A DNA stretch of 36,299 nucleotides. Origin: Hyphomicrobiales bacterium. Its GTDB lineage: Bacteria > Pseudomonadota > Alphaproteobacteria > Rhizobiales > Rhizobiaceae. The stretch is taken from assembly GCA_900465685.1 (NCBI GenBank), contig UEGR01000021.1:1-36299 (forward strand). The letters are read 5' to 3'. This document shows, piece by piece, positions 27,082 through 34,036 of the stretch (within the stretch, counting starts at the first letter, position 1; every line of letters begins with the position of its first letter). A program made the position numbers and the translations under genes. Below the pieces are notes generated by a model. The model worked only from the letters and a program-made list of their open reading frames with translations. It did no database searches and was not told the DNA's origin.

Positions 27082-27435
27082 ATGGCGCGTGCATCCGCGA
27101 AGACGAGCAAGATCGAAGAAAAGATCGAGGAAGCGTTGACCGATTCGACGACCGAAGACTTGCAGACGCAGGTTGAGCAGTTGAAGGAAGACATCGCAGC
27201 CATCGCCGCGACACTCGCCAACCTTGGCAACCAGACCGTCCGCGATGCCAAGCGCAGCGCGAAGGAAACCTATAAGAGCGCCTATCTGCAAGGCGGCGAT
27301 GTCGTCGATGAACTGTGCGGAAAGGCGCAGGATCTGGAAGCGCAATTGACAGCAACCGTGCGTGAACGCCCGATCACGTCGCTCGCGACCGCGCTCGGCA
27401 TTGGCTATCTGCTCGCCCTTCTTTCCCGCCGCTGA
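27082..27435 (+). CDS. DUF883-type (ElaB/YqjD-like) membrane-anchored protein
   Basis: This 117-residue protein has a charged coiled-coil region (about residues 8-50, KIEEKIEEALTDSTTEDLQT onward), a middle amphipathic part, and a C-terminal membrane helix ending SRR. This layout is that of ElaB/YqjD proteins, tail-anchored inner-membrane proteins that bind ribosomes in stationary phase in E. coli. ATG 27082 follows AGGAGG by 7 bases; the open frame upstream to 26986 is not coding. It is 8 bases before the next gene, a holin-like membrane protein, as yqjD is beside yqjE in E. coli. A stress role is likely by analogy. Confidence 0.82.
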   Translation: MARASAKTSKIEEKIEEALTDSTTEDLQTQVEQLKEDIAAIAATLANLGNQTVRDAKRSAKETYKSAYLQGGDVVDELCGKAQDLEAQLTATVRERPITSLATALGIGYLLALLSRR

Positions 27436-27443
27436 GGCGTCCC

Positions 27444-27884
27444 ATGCTTAAAGCTTTGGCCCCCATTCTGACCGCTCTGGCTGGCGAAGAAGTGAAGTTT
27501 GCCGTCAGCCAGACGCGACGCGCAGCGATTTTCGGCGTGGCGATTGCCATTTTCGGCATTATCACGGTCACATTTCTCTGTGTTGCCGCGTTTCTGGCAC
27601 TGGCGCAGGCCTATGGTGGCCCGCTTGCAGCGCTGATTCTCGCCGCGATTTCGTTGATTCTGGCGCTGCTTGTCCTCGCAGTTCTGAAAATTCAGGCCGC
27701 AGCCGAAGCCAAAAAGCGCAAGCAGCGGATCGAGGCTGACAAGTCGGCGATGATGGCGACAGCCGCACTGGCGACTATCCCTTCGATCCTGAAGCGGCCA
27801 ATCCTGGCGGCAGCCTTGCCGCTTGCAGGTATAGCATTGGTATCGCTGCTTTCAGACAAGAAGAAGCGCCCACCCAAGGCCTGA
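27444..27884 (+). CDS. YqjE-like / phage-holin-family membrane protein
   Basis: This 146-residue protein has two strong membrane helices (about residues 28-57 and 61-85), a basic stretch (AKKRKQRIEADK), and a third weaker hydrophobic run near 118-136. It resembles the YqjE/holin-superfamily III group often found beside DUF883 genes. It starts 8 bases after the previous stop and so shares its transcript. A true phage holin is unlikely since no phage gene is near. The function is unknown, with an envelope or stress role inferred from its partner. Confidence 0.78.
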   Translation: MLKALAPILTALAGEEVKFAVSQTRRAAIFGVAIAIFGIITVTFLCVAAFLALAQAYGGPLAALILAAISLILALLVLAVLKIQAAAEAKKRKQRIEADKSAMMATAALATIPSILKRPILAAALPLAGIALVSLLSDKKKRPPKA

Positions 27885-27903
27885 TAACAGAGCCATGAAA
27901 ACG

Positions 27904-27935
27904 AAAACACCGGAACCTGTTCCGGTGTTTTCTGT
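27904..27935. terminator. Bidirectional intrinsic terminator between the YqjE-like gene and the CHASE3 kinase gene
   Basis: AAAACACCGGAA pairs perfectly with TTCCGGTGTTTT around CCTG (12-bp stem), with T-rich ends in both directions. Confidence 0.9.
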
Positions 27936-27954
27936 TTTCGACAGGAGTTCTTTT

Positions 27955-29403
27955 TTACTGCGCAGCCGCGTCGGCGCTATCCACCAGCGAAGCGAGACGT
28001 ACCGATACCCGTGAGCCGGGCCGACCTTCTGCCTCGCCATAGACCGGCTTTTCACCGAACTGCATGCAAAGCTGCTCGACCACCAGCGTGCCGAGACCGT
28101 TCTTGTCGCCGGGCTTCGCAGTCCCCTCCGCACCCCAGCCAACACCGTCATCTTCCACCGCCAGAACCGGCACACCATCCGCATCCGCCTGGAAACTGAC
28201 GGCAATCTGCCCACCCGGACGACCCTTGAAAGCATGCTTGATGGCATTGGTGACCAGTTCGCCGACAATGATGCCGATGGTCGTCACATCGCGGGCTTTC
28301 AGATCAAGCTGCGCAAAATTCGTCACGATCTCGATCTGGCGATCCTGACCGATGGCGTTGCGGATATCGTTGATAACCGTGGTCAGAAACTCGTCGACCC
28401 GGGCGGTTTCCATGTCTTCGCCCAGTCGCAAACGCCGGTGAGCCGTTGAAACCGTCTGAACCCGGTCGCGCGCTGCCGAAAGTGCCGCGCGCGCATCCTC
28501 ACTGCGCGCCTGTCGCATCTGCAAGCCCAGCAGGGACGAGACGGTCGCCAGCGAATTGCCGATACGGTGGTTGGTATCCTGAAGCAGAAGCTCGACGCGA
28601 TAACGCTCGCGCTCCGCGATCCGGCGCTCCTCTTCCAGTTCGGCTGTACGTTCACGCACCCGCTGTTCGAGAATCTCATTTTCAGACCGAAGCGCTGTCT
28701 GGCCTTCGAACATGGTGCGCGCATAACGCTGCACACGGCTGAAAAGAAGCCAGCCCAGCACCGCTGCCGAAGCCAGTGCCACGATGGATGTCGCCGTCAT
28801 CCAATAGCGCATCCGGTTGATACGATCATTGCGCTCGGCGAGCTGCTTTTCTTCCACATCGATGAAATCCGACACCGTGGTCGAAAGCTGGTCCATCAGG
28901 GCCTTGCCTTCGTCACTGCGCACCCGCTCCATCGCCGCCGCGACATTGCCGGACGACGCCAATTCCACCGTTTCACGAACATCCGCCTCTTCCCGCTCGA
29001 TCAAAGCGCGGATCTGCTTGACCCGCGCATCCTGCAACGGATTGGGGCCCGACAAGGCCTCCAGATCGGTCAATGTCTGATCGACGGAAAGGATCGAATT
29101 GCGATAGAGATCAAGATGCGCCTCATCCAATGTAAGGAGATAGCCGCGACGGCTCATCTCGATATTGTTGGCCAGCCGCGCAACCTTGTCCACCTGCTGG
29201 CGCAGGGCATAGTTGCGCGAAATATCGACGACCTGATGCGTAACGCTCGATGAAAGAAACAGCGTCATCACAGCCGAGAGCAGCACAAGTCCGAGTGAGA
29301 CGACAACTGCTATCGGTTTCGGCGAAGACTGAAGCAATCTCTGCAACACGGCTGATGGCAAAACGCGCCCCAATACAAATTGATGACCCACCTCTGATAG
29401 CAA
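27955..29403 (-). CDS. CHASE3-domain sensor histidine kinase, HisKA_2 type, stress-response linked (PhyK-like)
   Basis: This 482-residue membrane kinase has helix 1 near residues 31-53, a periplasmic CHASE3-like sensor (about 54-200, with NNIEMSRRGYLLTLDEAH), helix 2 near 202-222, a coiled coil, then the kinase core. The phosphoacceptor is H279 in LLLQDTNHRIGNSL, the N box has N386 in IVGELVTNAIKHAF, and the G box is VEDDGVGWG. HisKA_2 kinases next to ecfG often phosphorylate PhyR and are named PhyK. It lies downstream of nepR-ecfG in the same direction, 222 bases apart. The signal is unknown. The partner is inferred from location. Confidence 0.87.
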   Translation of the reverse strand: MLSEVGHQFVLGRVLPSAVLQRLLQSSPKPIAVVVSLGLVLLSAVMTLFLSSSVTHQVVDISRNYALRQQVDKVARLANNIEMSRRGYLLTLDEAHLDLYRNSILSVDQTLTDLEALSGPNPLQDARVKQIRALIEREEADVRETVELASSGNVAAAMERVRSDEGKALMDQLSTTVSDFIDVEEKQLAERNDRINRMRYWMTATSIVALASAAVLGWLLFSRVQRYARTMFEGQTALRSENEILEQRVRERTAELEEERRIAERERYRVELLLQDTNHRIGNSLATVSSLLGLQMRQARSEDARAALSAARDRVQTVSTAHRRLRLGEDMETARVDEFLTTVINDIRNAIGQDRQIEIVTNFAQLDLKARDVTTIGIIVGELVTNAIKHAFKGRPGGQIAVSFQADADGVPVLAVEDDGVGWGAEGTAKPGDKNGLGTLVVEQLCMQFGEKPVYGEAEGRPGSRVSVRLASLVDSADAAAQ

Positions 29404-29592
29404 ATATCAGTGACGGCTAACCTTCAAGTGGCTGGAGCAAAAAACTATCATTGCGAGCGAAAATAAATGTCGCCGGACGGCGGCATCACGCTCTTTAGAT
29501 CAAAACGGCACACAAATTGTGCTCTTTTGTCGAATTCTGGTCCCGTGAGCAGGAAGCAGAACGCTAACCTTTTGTTTGAACAGCACTTTATA

Positions 29593-29616
29593 CCGCCGGA
29601 TCAGAACGCCCGGCGG
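29593..29616 (-). terminator. Hairpin after ecfG
   Basis: CCGCCGG and CCGGCGG form a 7-bp stem just downstream of the ecfG stop codon. No clear T run follows on the minus strand, so it may only slow transcription or protect the 3' end. Confidence 0.35.
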
Positions 29617-29625
29617 CAAAATAAA

Positions 29626-30210
29626 TCAGGCAAAGCTTCTCAAGGTCACACGGGAAGAATCCGCATCCGGACCGTAATCGCCCTCACCCTCGATCTTGAG
29701 GATTTCCTGAAGACGGGTCCGCGCACGGCTGACACGGCTTTTGATCGTGCCGACGGCACAACCGCAAATCTCGGCCGCTTCTTCATAAGCAAAGCCGGAC
29801 GCACCGATCAGGATGATCGCTTCGCGCTGATCGTCGGGCAGTTGTTCCAGAGCCGCACGAAAATCCTGAAGGTCGAGCGTGCCATATTGCGACGGATGCA
29901 CGGCGAGCTGTTCGCTGAATACGCCATCCGTATCCTGCACTTCGCGTCCGCGCTTGCGCATCTGGGTGTAGAATTCATTGCGCAGGATGGTGAAGAGCCA
30001 GGCCTTCATATTGGTGCCCATCTCGAAGGTTTCCTGTTTGGCCCAGGCCTTCATGATGGTGTCCTGCACCAGATCGTCTGCCTTGTCGTGCTGACCGATC
30101 AGCGACACGGCAAACGCACGCAAGCTCGGCAACGAAGCCAGAAGCTCGCGCTTGAACTGCGCCCCCTGCGGGGCATTGCCATCAACCGACGGACCGGGTG
30201 CTCTGTCCAC
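29626..30210 (-). CDS. ecfG: General stress response sigma factor EcfG (ECF15 group)
   Basis: This 194-residue ECF sigma factor has a region 2 (FAVSLIGQHDKADDLVQDTI, then KAWLFTILRNEFY) and a region 4 (LPDDQREAIILIGASGFAYE, then CAVGTIKSRVSRARTRLQ). EcfG directs RNA polymerase to GGAAC/CGTT promoters and runs the general stress response; in Brucella it is called RpoE1. I chose a GTG start at 30210 because AGGAG lies 7 bases before it; this overlaps the end of nepR by 29 bases, so translation is coupled. Longer frames up to 30279 lie within nepR. NepR holds it inactive until PhyR is phosphorylated. Confidence 0.93.
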   Translation of the reverse strand: MDRAPGPSVDGNAPQGAQFKRELLASLPSLRAFAVSLIGQHDKADDLVQDTIMKAWAKQETFEMGTNMKAWLFTILRNEFYTQMRKRGREVQDTDGVFSEQLAVHPSQYGTLDLQDFRAALEQLPDDQREAIILIGASGFAYEEAAEICGCAVGTIKSRVSRARTRLQEILKIEGEGDYGPDADSSRVTLRSFA

Positions 30211-30403
30211 GCATACTCTCCTGTTCAGCCTGATCGAGTTTTTCGAGAAGATCGAGGAAACGGTCCGGGATCGTCTCATCTTGAATCGAGGCGTATAACG
30301 CCTTGAGTTTCAATCCGACTTCACAATTGGGTCCTAATATGTCCTTCGGGACGCGCCGCGATACTGTGGCGCCATTCGTATGAAGGTTATCTTTATCTGT
30401 CAT
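30182..30403 (-). CDS. nepR: Anti-sigma factor NepR
   Basis: This 73-residue protein carries the NepR pattern: a variable start, then LKALYASIQDETIPDRFLDL and LLEKLDQAE, which form the two helices that bind EcfG. In unstressed cells NepR sequesters the sigma factor; phosphorylated PhyR acts as a decoy and pulls NepR away. Its 3' end overlaps ecfG by 29 bases, ensuring matched amounts. The ribosome site before ATG 30403 is weak. A degenerate EcfG promoter upstream suggests feedback. Confidence 0.93.
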   Translation of the reverse strand: MTDKDNLHTNGATVSRRVPKDILGPNCEVGLKLKALYASIQDETIPDRFLDLLEKLDQAEQESMRGQSTRSVG

Positions 30404-30464
30404 ATTGTATCGTTCTAGGCGGGGAGCCCTGTCCTGTTTGTTACAAAGCTTCTGTTGGACGGGG

Positions 30465-30489
30465 AATGCACCAGCCCCAAGAAAGTTCC
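30465..30489 (-). promoter_or_regulatory. Possible degenerate EcfG promoter of nepR-ecfG
   Basis: On the minus strand GGAAC (30489-30485), 16 bases, then CATT (30468-30465) differs from the EcfG consensus by one base in the -10 element. It would give a leader of about 55 bases for nepR. Autoregulation of nepR-ecfG by EcfG is known in several alphaproteobacteria. Confidence 0.45.
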
Positions 30490-30509
30490 CGAAATTATGC
30501 CGTCACTTC

Positions 30510-30534
30510 GGAACTTTTTTCAAGCCGCGTCGTT
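30510..30534 (+). promoter_or_regulatory. EcfG-type promoter of phyR
   Basis: GGAAC at 30510-30514, a 16-base spacer, and CGTT at 30531-30534 match the EcfG consensus exactly. The start codon of phyR lies about 125 bases downstream. This places phyR under positive feedback from the sigma factor it releases. Confidence 0.85.
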
Positions 30535-30659
30535 TTGATCCGTAATGCCGCGCCCGATTGCGTGATGATCGCGCTTGGCCAAAAGCTGGTTCAAGCCGGT
30601 GATTCCAACCGGATTCATACGAATGTAAAACAAGGCGGCAGATGAGGAGTTCCATTATC

Positions 30660-31454
30660 ATGACGTTATCGACGCGTATCGCGCCGCACCTTCCCTATCT
30701 TCGTCGTTTCTCCCGTGCCCTCACCGGTTCTCAGGCGTCAGGTGATGCCTATGTGGCTGCGGCGCTCGAAGCCCTGATCGCGGATGTGAGCATTTTCCCG
30801 GATACATCGTCGGACCGCATCGGGCTCTACCGCCTGTTCAGCGACCTTTATAAGACCGCATCGATCCGCGTACCGGAGCAATCATCGGAGATCGGCTGGG
30901 AACAGCGGGCAAACCGCAATCTCGCACATATCGCACCTCTCCCGCGCCAGGCTTTCCTGCTGGTGGCCGTGGAAGGCTTCAATGACAAGGAAGCTGCCGA
31001 GGTGCTCAATGTCGACGACGCCGAACTCGGCCGTCTTCTTTCCTCCGCCTCGACGGAAATCTCGCGTCAGGTCGCAACGCGCCTGATGATCATCGAAGAC
31101 GAACCGCTGATCGCCATGGATATCGAGCAGATGGTCGAGAGCCTCGGTCACGAGGTCGTCGGCATTGCCCGGACCAAGGATGAGGCGGTTGCGCTTTATG
31201 AAAAAGAAAAGCCGCGCATGGTTCTGGCCGATATCCAGCTTGCCGACGGCAGCTCGGGCATTGATGCCGTGAACGAGATCCTGAAAGACGACACGATCCC
31301 GGTCATCTTCATCACGGCCTTTCCGGAACGCCTGCTCACTGGCGAGCGTCCTGAGCCGACCTTCCTCGTTACCAAGCCATTCAATCCTGACATGGTGAAG
31401 GCACTGATCAGTCAGGCACTGTTTTTCGAAGAGGCTTCTCAAGTCGCGGCCTGA
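30660..31454 (+). CDS. phyR: General stress response regulator PhyR (sigma-like domain plus receiver)
   Basis: This 264-residue protein joins an ECF sigma-like N-terminus (residues 1-135, STRIAPHLPYLRRFSRALTG) to a receiver domain (about 140-260). The phosphoacceptor is D191 in MVLADIQLADGSSG, with E146/D147 acidic pocket in MIIEDEPL and K239 in LVTKPFNPD. The receiver is the FATGUY type seen in PhyR (FITAFPERLLTGERP). Phosphorylation exposes the sigma-like part, which binds NepR and frees EcfG. An ATG at 30642 is also in frame, but 30660 gives the usual family start and follows GAGGAG. The gene diverges from nepR-ecfG. Confidence 0.95.
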   Translation: MTLSTRIAPHLPYLRRFSRALTGSQASGDAYVAAALEALIADVSIFPDTSSDRIGLYRLFSDLYKTASIRVPEQSSEIGWEQRANRNLAHIAPLPRQAFLLVAVEGFNDKEAAEVLNVDDAELGRLLSSASTEISRQVATRLMIIEDEPLIAMDIEQMVESLGHEVVGIARTKDEAVALYEKEKPRMVLADIQLADGSSGIDAVNEILKDDTIPVIFITAFPERLLTGERPEPTFLVTKPFNPDMVKALISQALFFEEASQVAA

Positions 31455-31493
31455 TATCGGTCCGCAATCAACAAGTTTGGTGAATTTAACCGT

Positions 31494-31537
31494 CTCCGGG
31501 AGTAGGAAAATCCCTCTCCCCGGAGCGGATTTTATTT
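31494..31537 (+). terminator. Intrinsic terminator after phyR
   Basis: CTCCGGG-AG pairs with CTCCCCGGAG (one bulge) over a 13-base loop and is followed by ATTTTATTT. Confidence 0.65.
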
Positions 31538-31603
31538 CCCCTCTTGCAACCTAAAGGCAAACCCGCCTTCAACCTGAGATTATTCCTTTTTACACGCGGG
31601 ACA

Positions 31604-31629
31604 GGAACCGAATGCATAGCAAAGACGTT
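31604..31629 (+). promoter_or_regulatory. EcfG-type promoter of the DUF1328 gene
   Basis: GGAAC at 31604-31608, a 17-base spacer, and CGTT at 31626-31629 match the EcfG consensus exactly. Transcription would begin near 31636, giving a leader of about 25 bases before ATG 31661. Confidence 0.85.
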
Positions 31630-31660
31630 TATTCCTCACATACAAAAGAGGAGATTGAAT

Positions 31661-31825
31661 ATGCTTTACTACGCGCTCGTATTTCTCGTCGTGGCTCTGG
31701 TCGCAGGTGCGCTGGGCTTTGGCGGCATTGCCGGGGCATCGGCGGGTATCGCTCAGATTCTGTTCTTCGTGTTCCTCGCTTTGCTCGTGGTGTCGCTGAT
31801 CGCTTCGGCAATCCGCAAGGCTTGA
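31661..31825 (+). CDS. DUF1328-family small membrane protein (YtjA-like)
   Basis: This 54-residue protein is almost entirely two membrane helices: [19 protein letters not shown] and [20 protein letters not shown], joined by a GGIAGASAG turn. This is the pattern of the DUF1328/YtjA family, small stress-linked membrane proteins of unknown role. ATG 31661 follows GAGGAG by 7 bases; the longer frame back to 31544 is not coding. An exact EcfG-type promoter is just upstream and an intrinsic terminator follows, so it is a single-gene stress-induced unit within the regulator locus. Confidence 0.88.
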   Translation: MLYYALVFLVVALVAGALGFGGIAGASAGIAQILFFVFLALLVVSLIASAIRKA

Positions 31826-31903
31826 TGAACCGACGAAAAGTCCAGCTCAAAACTGGTCTGTTTCTGGCCGCAAACCGGCCGCACCGATATGATCAACAGC
31901 ATG

Positions 31904-31935
31904 CCGTCGCGCAAGAATGCGCGGCGGTTTGTTTT
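31904..31935 (+). terminator. Intrinsic terminator after the DUF1328 gene
   Basis: CCGTCGCGCA pairs with TGCGCGGCGG (one G-U pair) around AGAA, followed by TTTGTTTT. Confidence 0.8.
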
Positions 31936-32015
31936 CTGAAGAGAAGTGAGACCCACCGCATAGACCTTCAGTCAAAGCACGCCTTCCGGGCCAATCGACA
32001 TTCATCGAGACTATA

Positions 32016-33023
32016 ATGAGCGCATCAGACCTGCCATTACGCGAAGCCGAACCGGATGCAGCCCGTCTGCGCGCGCTCCTTCGAGCTGTTCGTAACAGCA
32101 ATGTCTGCGTGCTCTACCAGCGCCCCGATCTGGCCTATGCCTGGGGCGAAAATCTCCCCTCCTATTGGCAGAAGAGCTGGAAAGCCGGCGGCACGGATGA
32201 TGATTTCATCGTTTCCACATCACTCGCCAAATTGAAGGCTGCGAAGCAAATCGCGCTTGAAACCATGACAGCGCAAAATGTCGAACTCTCCGTCATGGAT
32301 GGCAACAAGCTCCACTGGATGGAACTGCATATCGATTGTGACCGCGATACGAACGGCAATCTGCTCGGTCTGGTGACGACAGCGCTGGAAATCAGCGAGC
32401 TGAAGCGCCGCGAACAGGTGTTGAAAACCTTATTGCGCGAAGTGAGCCATCGTTCCAAAAACATGTTGGCCATCGTGCAGAGCATTGCCAGCCAGACGGC
32501 GCGCTTTACCGATACGATCGATGACTTTCTGCTGAAATTTCGCGGGCGCATCCAATCGCTGTCCTATTCGCAGGATCTGGTGACCGATTCCAACTGGCGT
32601 GGCGCGCTCTTCCGCGATCTCGTCCATTCGCAGGTCGAAAAATATATCGATGTCACCGATGAGCGCCTGAGCCTTGAAGGCGACAATCCGTATCTGTTCC
32701 CCGGTGCGGCGCTCCATGTTGGCCTGGCGCTGCATGAACTGGTGGTCAATGCCACGTCGTTTGGCGGGCTCTCCATACCCTACGGTCGTGTGGCAATCTC
32801 GGCGCATGTCATCCGGGCTGAAAACGAAGAAGAAAAACTGGTTTTTCTCTGGGAAGAAACCAATCCGGCCATGCCCGAAGTTTACCAGCACGACCCACGA
32901 TTCGGCAGCGCTGTCCTGCAACGGATTGTGCCCGCCTCGATCAACGGACAGGCGCAATATCGCATTGATGGCACCGGCGCAGTCTATTCACTGACCATCC
33001 CTGCCGAACAATTCGATTCCTGA
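32016..33023 (+). CDS. HWE-family sensor histidine kinase with N-terminal PAS-like domain
   Basis: This 335-residue soluble kinase has a PAS-like region (about residues 15-128, with VCVLYQRPDLAYAWGENLP and a C-terminal TTALEISELKRRE linker). The HWE kinase core follows. The phosphoacceptor is H145 in LLREVSHRSKNMLAIVQSI. The N box is LALHELVVNATSFGGLS with N245, and the WEE motif near residue 284 gives the family its name. No membrane helix is seen, so it senses a cytoplasmic or light/redox signal. The PAS part lacks an obvious NCRFL flavin site. With phyR nearby it probably feeds the stress pathway, by phosphorylating or dephosphorylating PhyR. That link is inferred. Confidence 0.87.
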   Translation: MSASDLPLREAEPDAARLRALLRAVRNSNVCVLYQRPDLAYAWGENLPSYWQKSWKAGGTDDDFIVSTSLAKLKAAKQIALETMTAQNVELSVMDGNKLHWMELHIDCDRDTNGNLLGLVTTALEISELKRREQVLKTLLREVSHRSKNMLAIVQSIASQTARFTDTIDDFLLKFRGRIQSLSYSQDLVTDSNWRGALFRDLVHSQVEKYIDVTDERLSLEGDNPYLFPGAALHVGLALHELVVNATSFGGLSIPYGRVAISAHVIRAENEEEKLVFLWEETNPAMPEVYQHDPRFGSAVLQRIVPASINGQAQYRIDGTGAVYSLTIPAEQFDS

Positions 33024-33038
33024 GCTTCCAATCCGGCC

Positions 33039-33073
33039 AAATAAAAGCCGCCATGGGCGAACCATGACGGCTT
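33039..33073 (-). terminator. Intrinsic terminator of the candidate stress small RNA (also after the HWE kinase gene)
   Basis: AAGCCGTCATGG pairs with CCATGGCGGCTT (one mismatch) around a 5-base loop. On the minus strand it is followed by TTTATTT, so it best serves minus-strand transcripts coming from the gap before it. Confidence 0.7.
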
Positions 33074-33204
33074 ATTAAAATGAGCGAAACGCCTGCTGGC
33101 ACAACGGTTCACCGTTTGCGCGGCGTTCACGCCGTCCACCCTTTGGGGGAGTTCGGGCGAACTATGAAGACCGTGTTGGGGGGCGGGGTCACGGCCTTCA
33201 TGGA
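33039..33204 (-). ncRNA. Candidate EcfG-dependent small RNA, GsrN-like
   Basis: A transcript of about 165 nt is predicted from an exact EcfG promoter at 33234-33210 to the terminator at 33039-33073. No convincing gene lies in it; the only ATG frame near its start has 24 codons and no ribosome site. Its 5' part is C-rich (CCCCGCCCCCC, complement of 33178-33188). Then come small stem-loops: GTTC-GCCC-GAAC, CGGCGT-GA-ACGCCG and AACGGT-GA-ACCGTT, and then the terminator hairpin. In Caulobacter, the EcfG-controlled small RNA GsrN has an exposed C-rich loop that binds stress mRNAs. Promoter and terminator are seen directly; the RNA and its GsrN relation are inferred. Confidence 0.6.
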
Positions 33205-33209
33205 TCAAA

Positions 33210-33234
33210 AACGCGACCACCGAAAATTAGTTCC
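33210..33234 (-). promoter_or_regulatory. EcfG-type promoter directly after the fur/mur stop codon
   Basis: On the minus strand GGAAC (33234-33230), a 16-base spacer, and CGTT (33213-33210) match the EcfG consensus exactly. It begins 1 base past the regulator's stop codon and points into a gene-free stretch. Confidence 0.8.
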
Positions 33235-33235
33235 A

Positions 33236-33661
33236 TCAGGATTTTATTTTTTTACAATAAAGTTCAAGACGGTGATGAACGATCTCATAGCCAAGCGATC
33301 GGGCAATCTCTTCCTGCAATTTTTCAATCTTGTCGGAGCGAAATTCGACCACATCGCCGGAATCCATATCGATGATATGGTCGTGATGCGCACCGCTTGC
33401 CTGTTCGAAGCGCGATGGACCGCCTGCAAAAGCATGACGATGAATGGCGCCGCGCTCTTCCAGAAGTTTCATGGTGCGATAAACGGTCGACAGGGAAATG
33501 CTGCTGTCGATCTCGACCGCCCTGCGGAAAATCTCCAGCGCATCCGGATGGTCTTCCGTTTCGGTCAAAATATTCAGGATGATCCGGCGCGGGCGCGTGA
33601 TGCGCACACCGGCCTGTCGCAGTTCCTGTTCGTAATCGGGCTTTTTGTATCGTTCGCTCAT
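33236..33661 (-). CDS. mur: Fur-family metal regulator, probably Mur (manganese-responsive)
   Basis: This 141-residue protein has a winged helix (about residues 15-80, with [20 protein letters not shown] and [18 protein letters not shown]) and the dimer/metal domain with [16 protein letters not shown]. Classical Fur has two CxxC pairs for structural zinc; here the position of the first pair reads IDMDSGD and the only cysteine is near the end (LYCKK). That matches the alphaproteobacterial Fur/Mur group, where the protein in Brucella and rhizobia responds to manganese. The frame is open to 33730, but ATG 33661 gives the family length. The ribosome site is weak. Iron-specific Fur activity cannot be ruled out. 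Confidence 0.85.
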   Translation of the reverse strand: MSERYKKPDYEQELRQAGVRITRPRRIILNILTETEDHPDALEIFRRAVEIDSSISLSTVYRTMKLLEERGAIHRHAFAGGPSRFEQASGAHHDHIIDMDSGDVVEFRSDKIEKLQEEIARSLGYEIVHHRLELYCKKIKS

Positions 33662-33845
33662 GCGGTGATTATGCACCTTCACGCCGCCAGTTGCAAATTT
33701 TCGCAACTGGAATGGAGCCGATCTCCCCAACCCATTTTACCCCTACTCTTTGGCGCCCTACACAGAAACACCTTGTTGAGCACCTTGTAATTTAAACTTG
33801 AGTATGCAAGACAACTTTTCGCATTTTGGGCGCGAAGGGGCTACC

Positions 33846-33944
33846 ATGTACTGGTTCAATGTTGGGCTGACGTCATTTTTCGTCATGGTCATTCTGCCGG
33901 CTGTCATATTGCTGGTCGTAGAGGAACTGCGCGGCAAGGAATAG
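33846..33944 (+). CDS. Small predicted membrane protein, 32 residues
   Basis: This 32-residue frame starts MYWFNVGLTSFFVMVI, continues as one membrane helix, and ends with the charged tail VEELRGKE. AAGGGG lies 5 bases before the ATG, a good ribosome site. It lies alone on the plus strand between the fur/mur gene and tRNA-Glu. The aromatic start and single helix recall small subunits of membrane complexes such as CydX, but no cydAB genes are near and the sequence is not a clear match. I do not recognise it. Confidence 0.5.
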   Translation: MYWFNVGLTSFFVMVILPAVILLVVEELRGKE

Positions 33945-34036
33945 CTCCGCCAGAGCGTTCGCATTCAGACGGACCTGCGTCGAACCGCTGCCGTTGACGC
34001 AGTGTGAACCTATCGGAAAAGTATGTCGGGGATGAC

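Noticed and set aside
27900..27923. GGAAC-N15-CGTT on the minus strand, resembling an EcfG promoter
   Set aside because: The spacer is one base short, and the sequence is simply the arm of a bidirectional terminator reading into the end of the kinase gene.
33080..33790. 236-codon open frame on the plus strand
   Set aside because: It runs opposite the fur/mur gene and through the small RNA stem-loops, with no ribosome site or recognisable domain.
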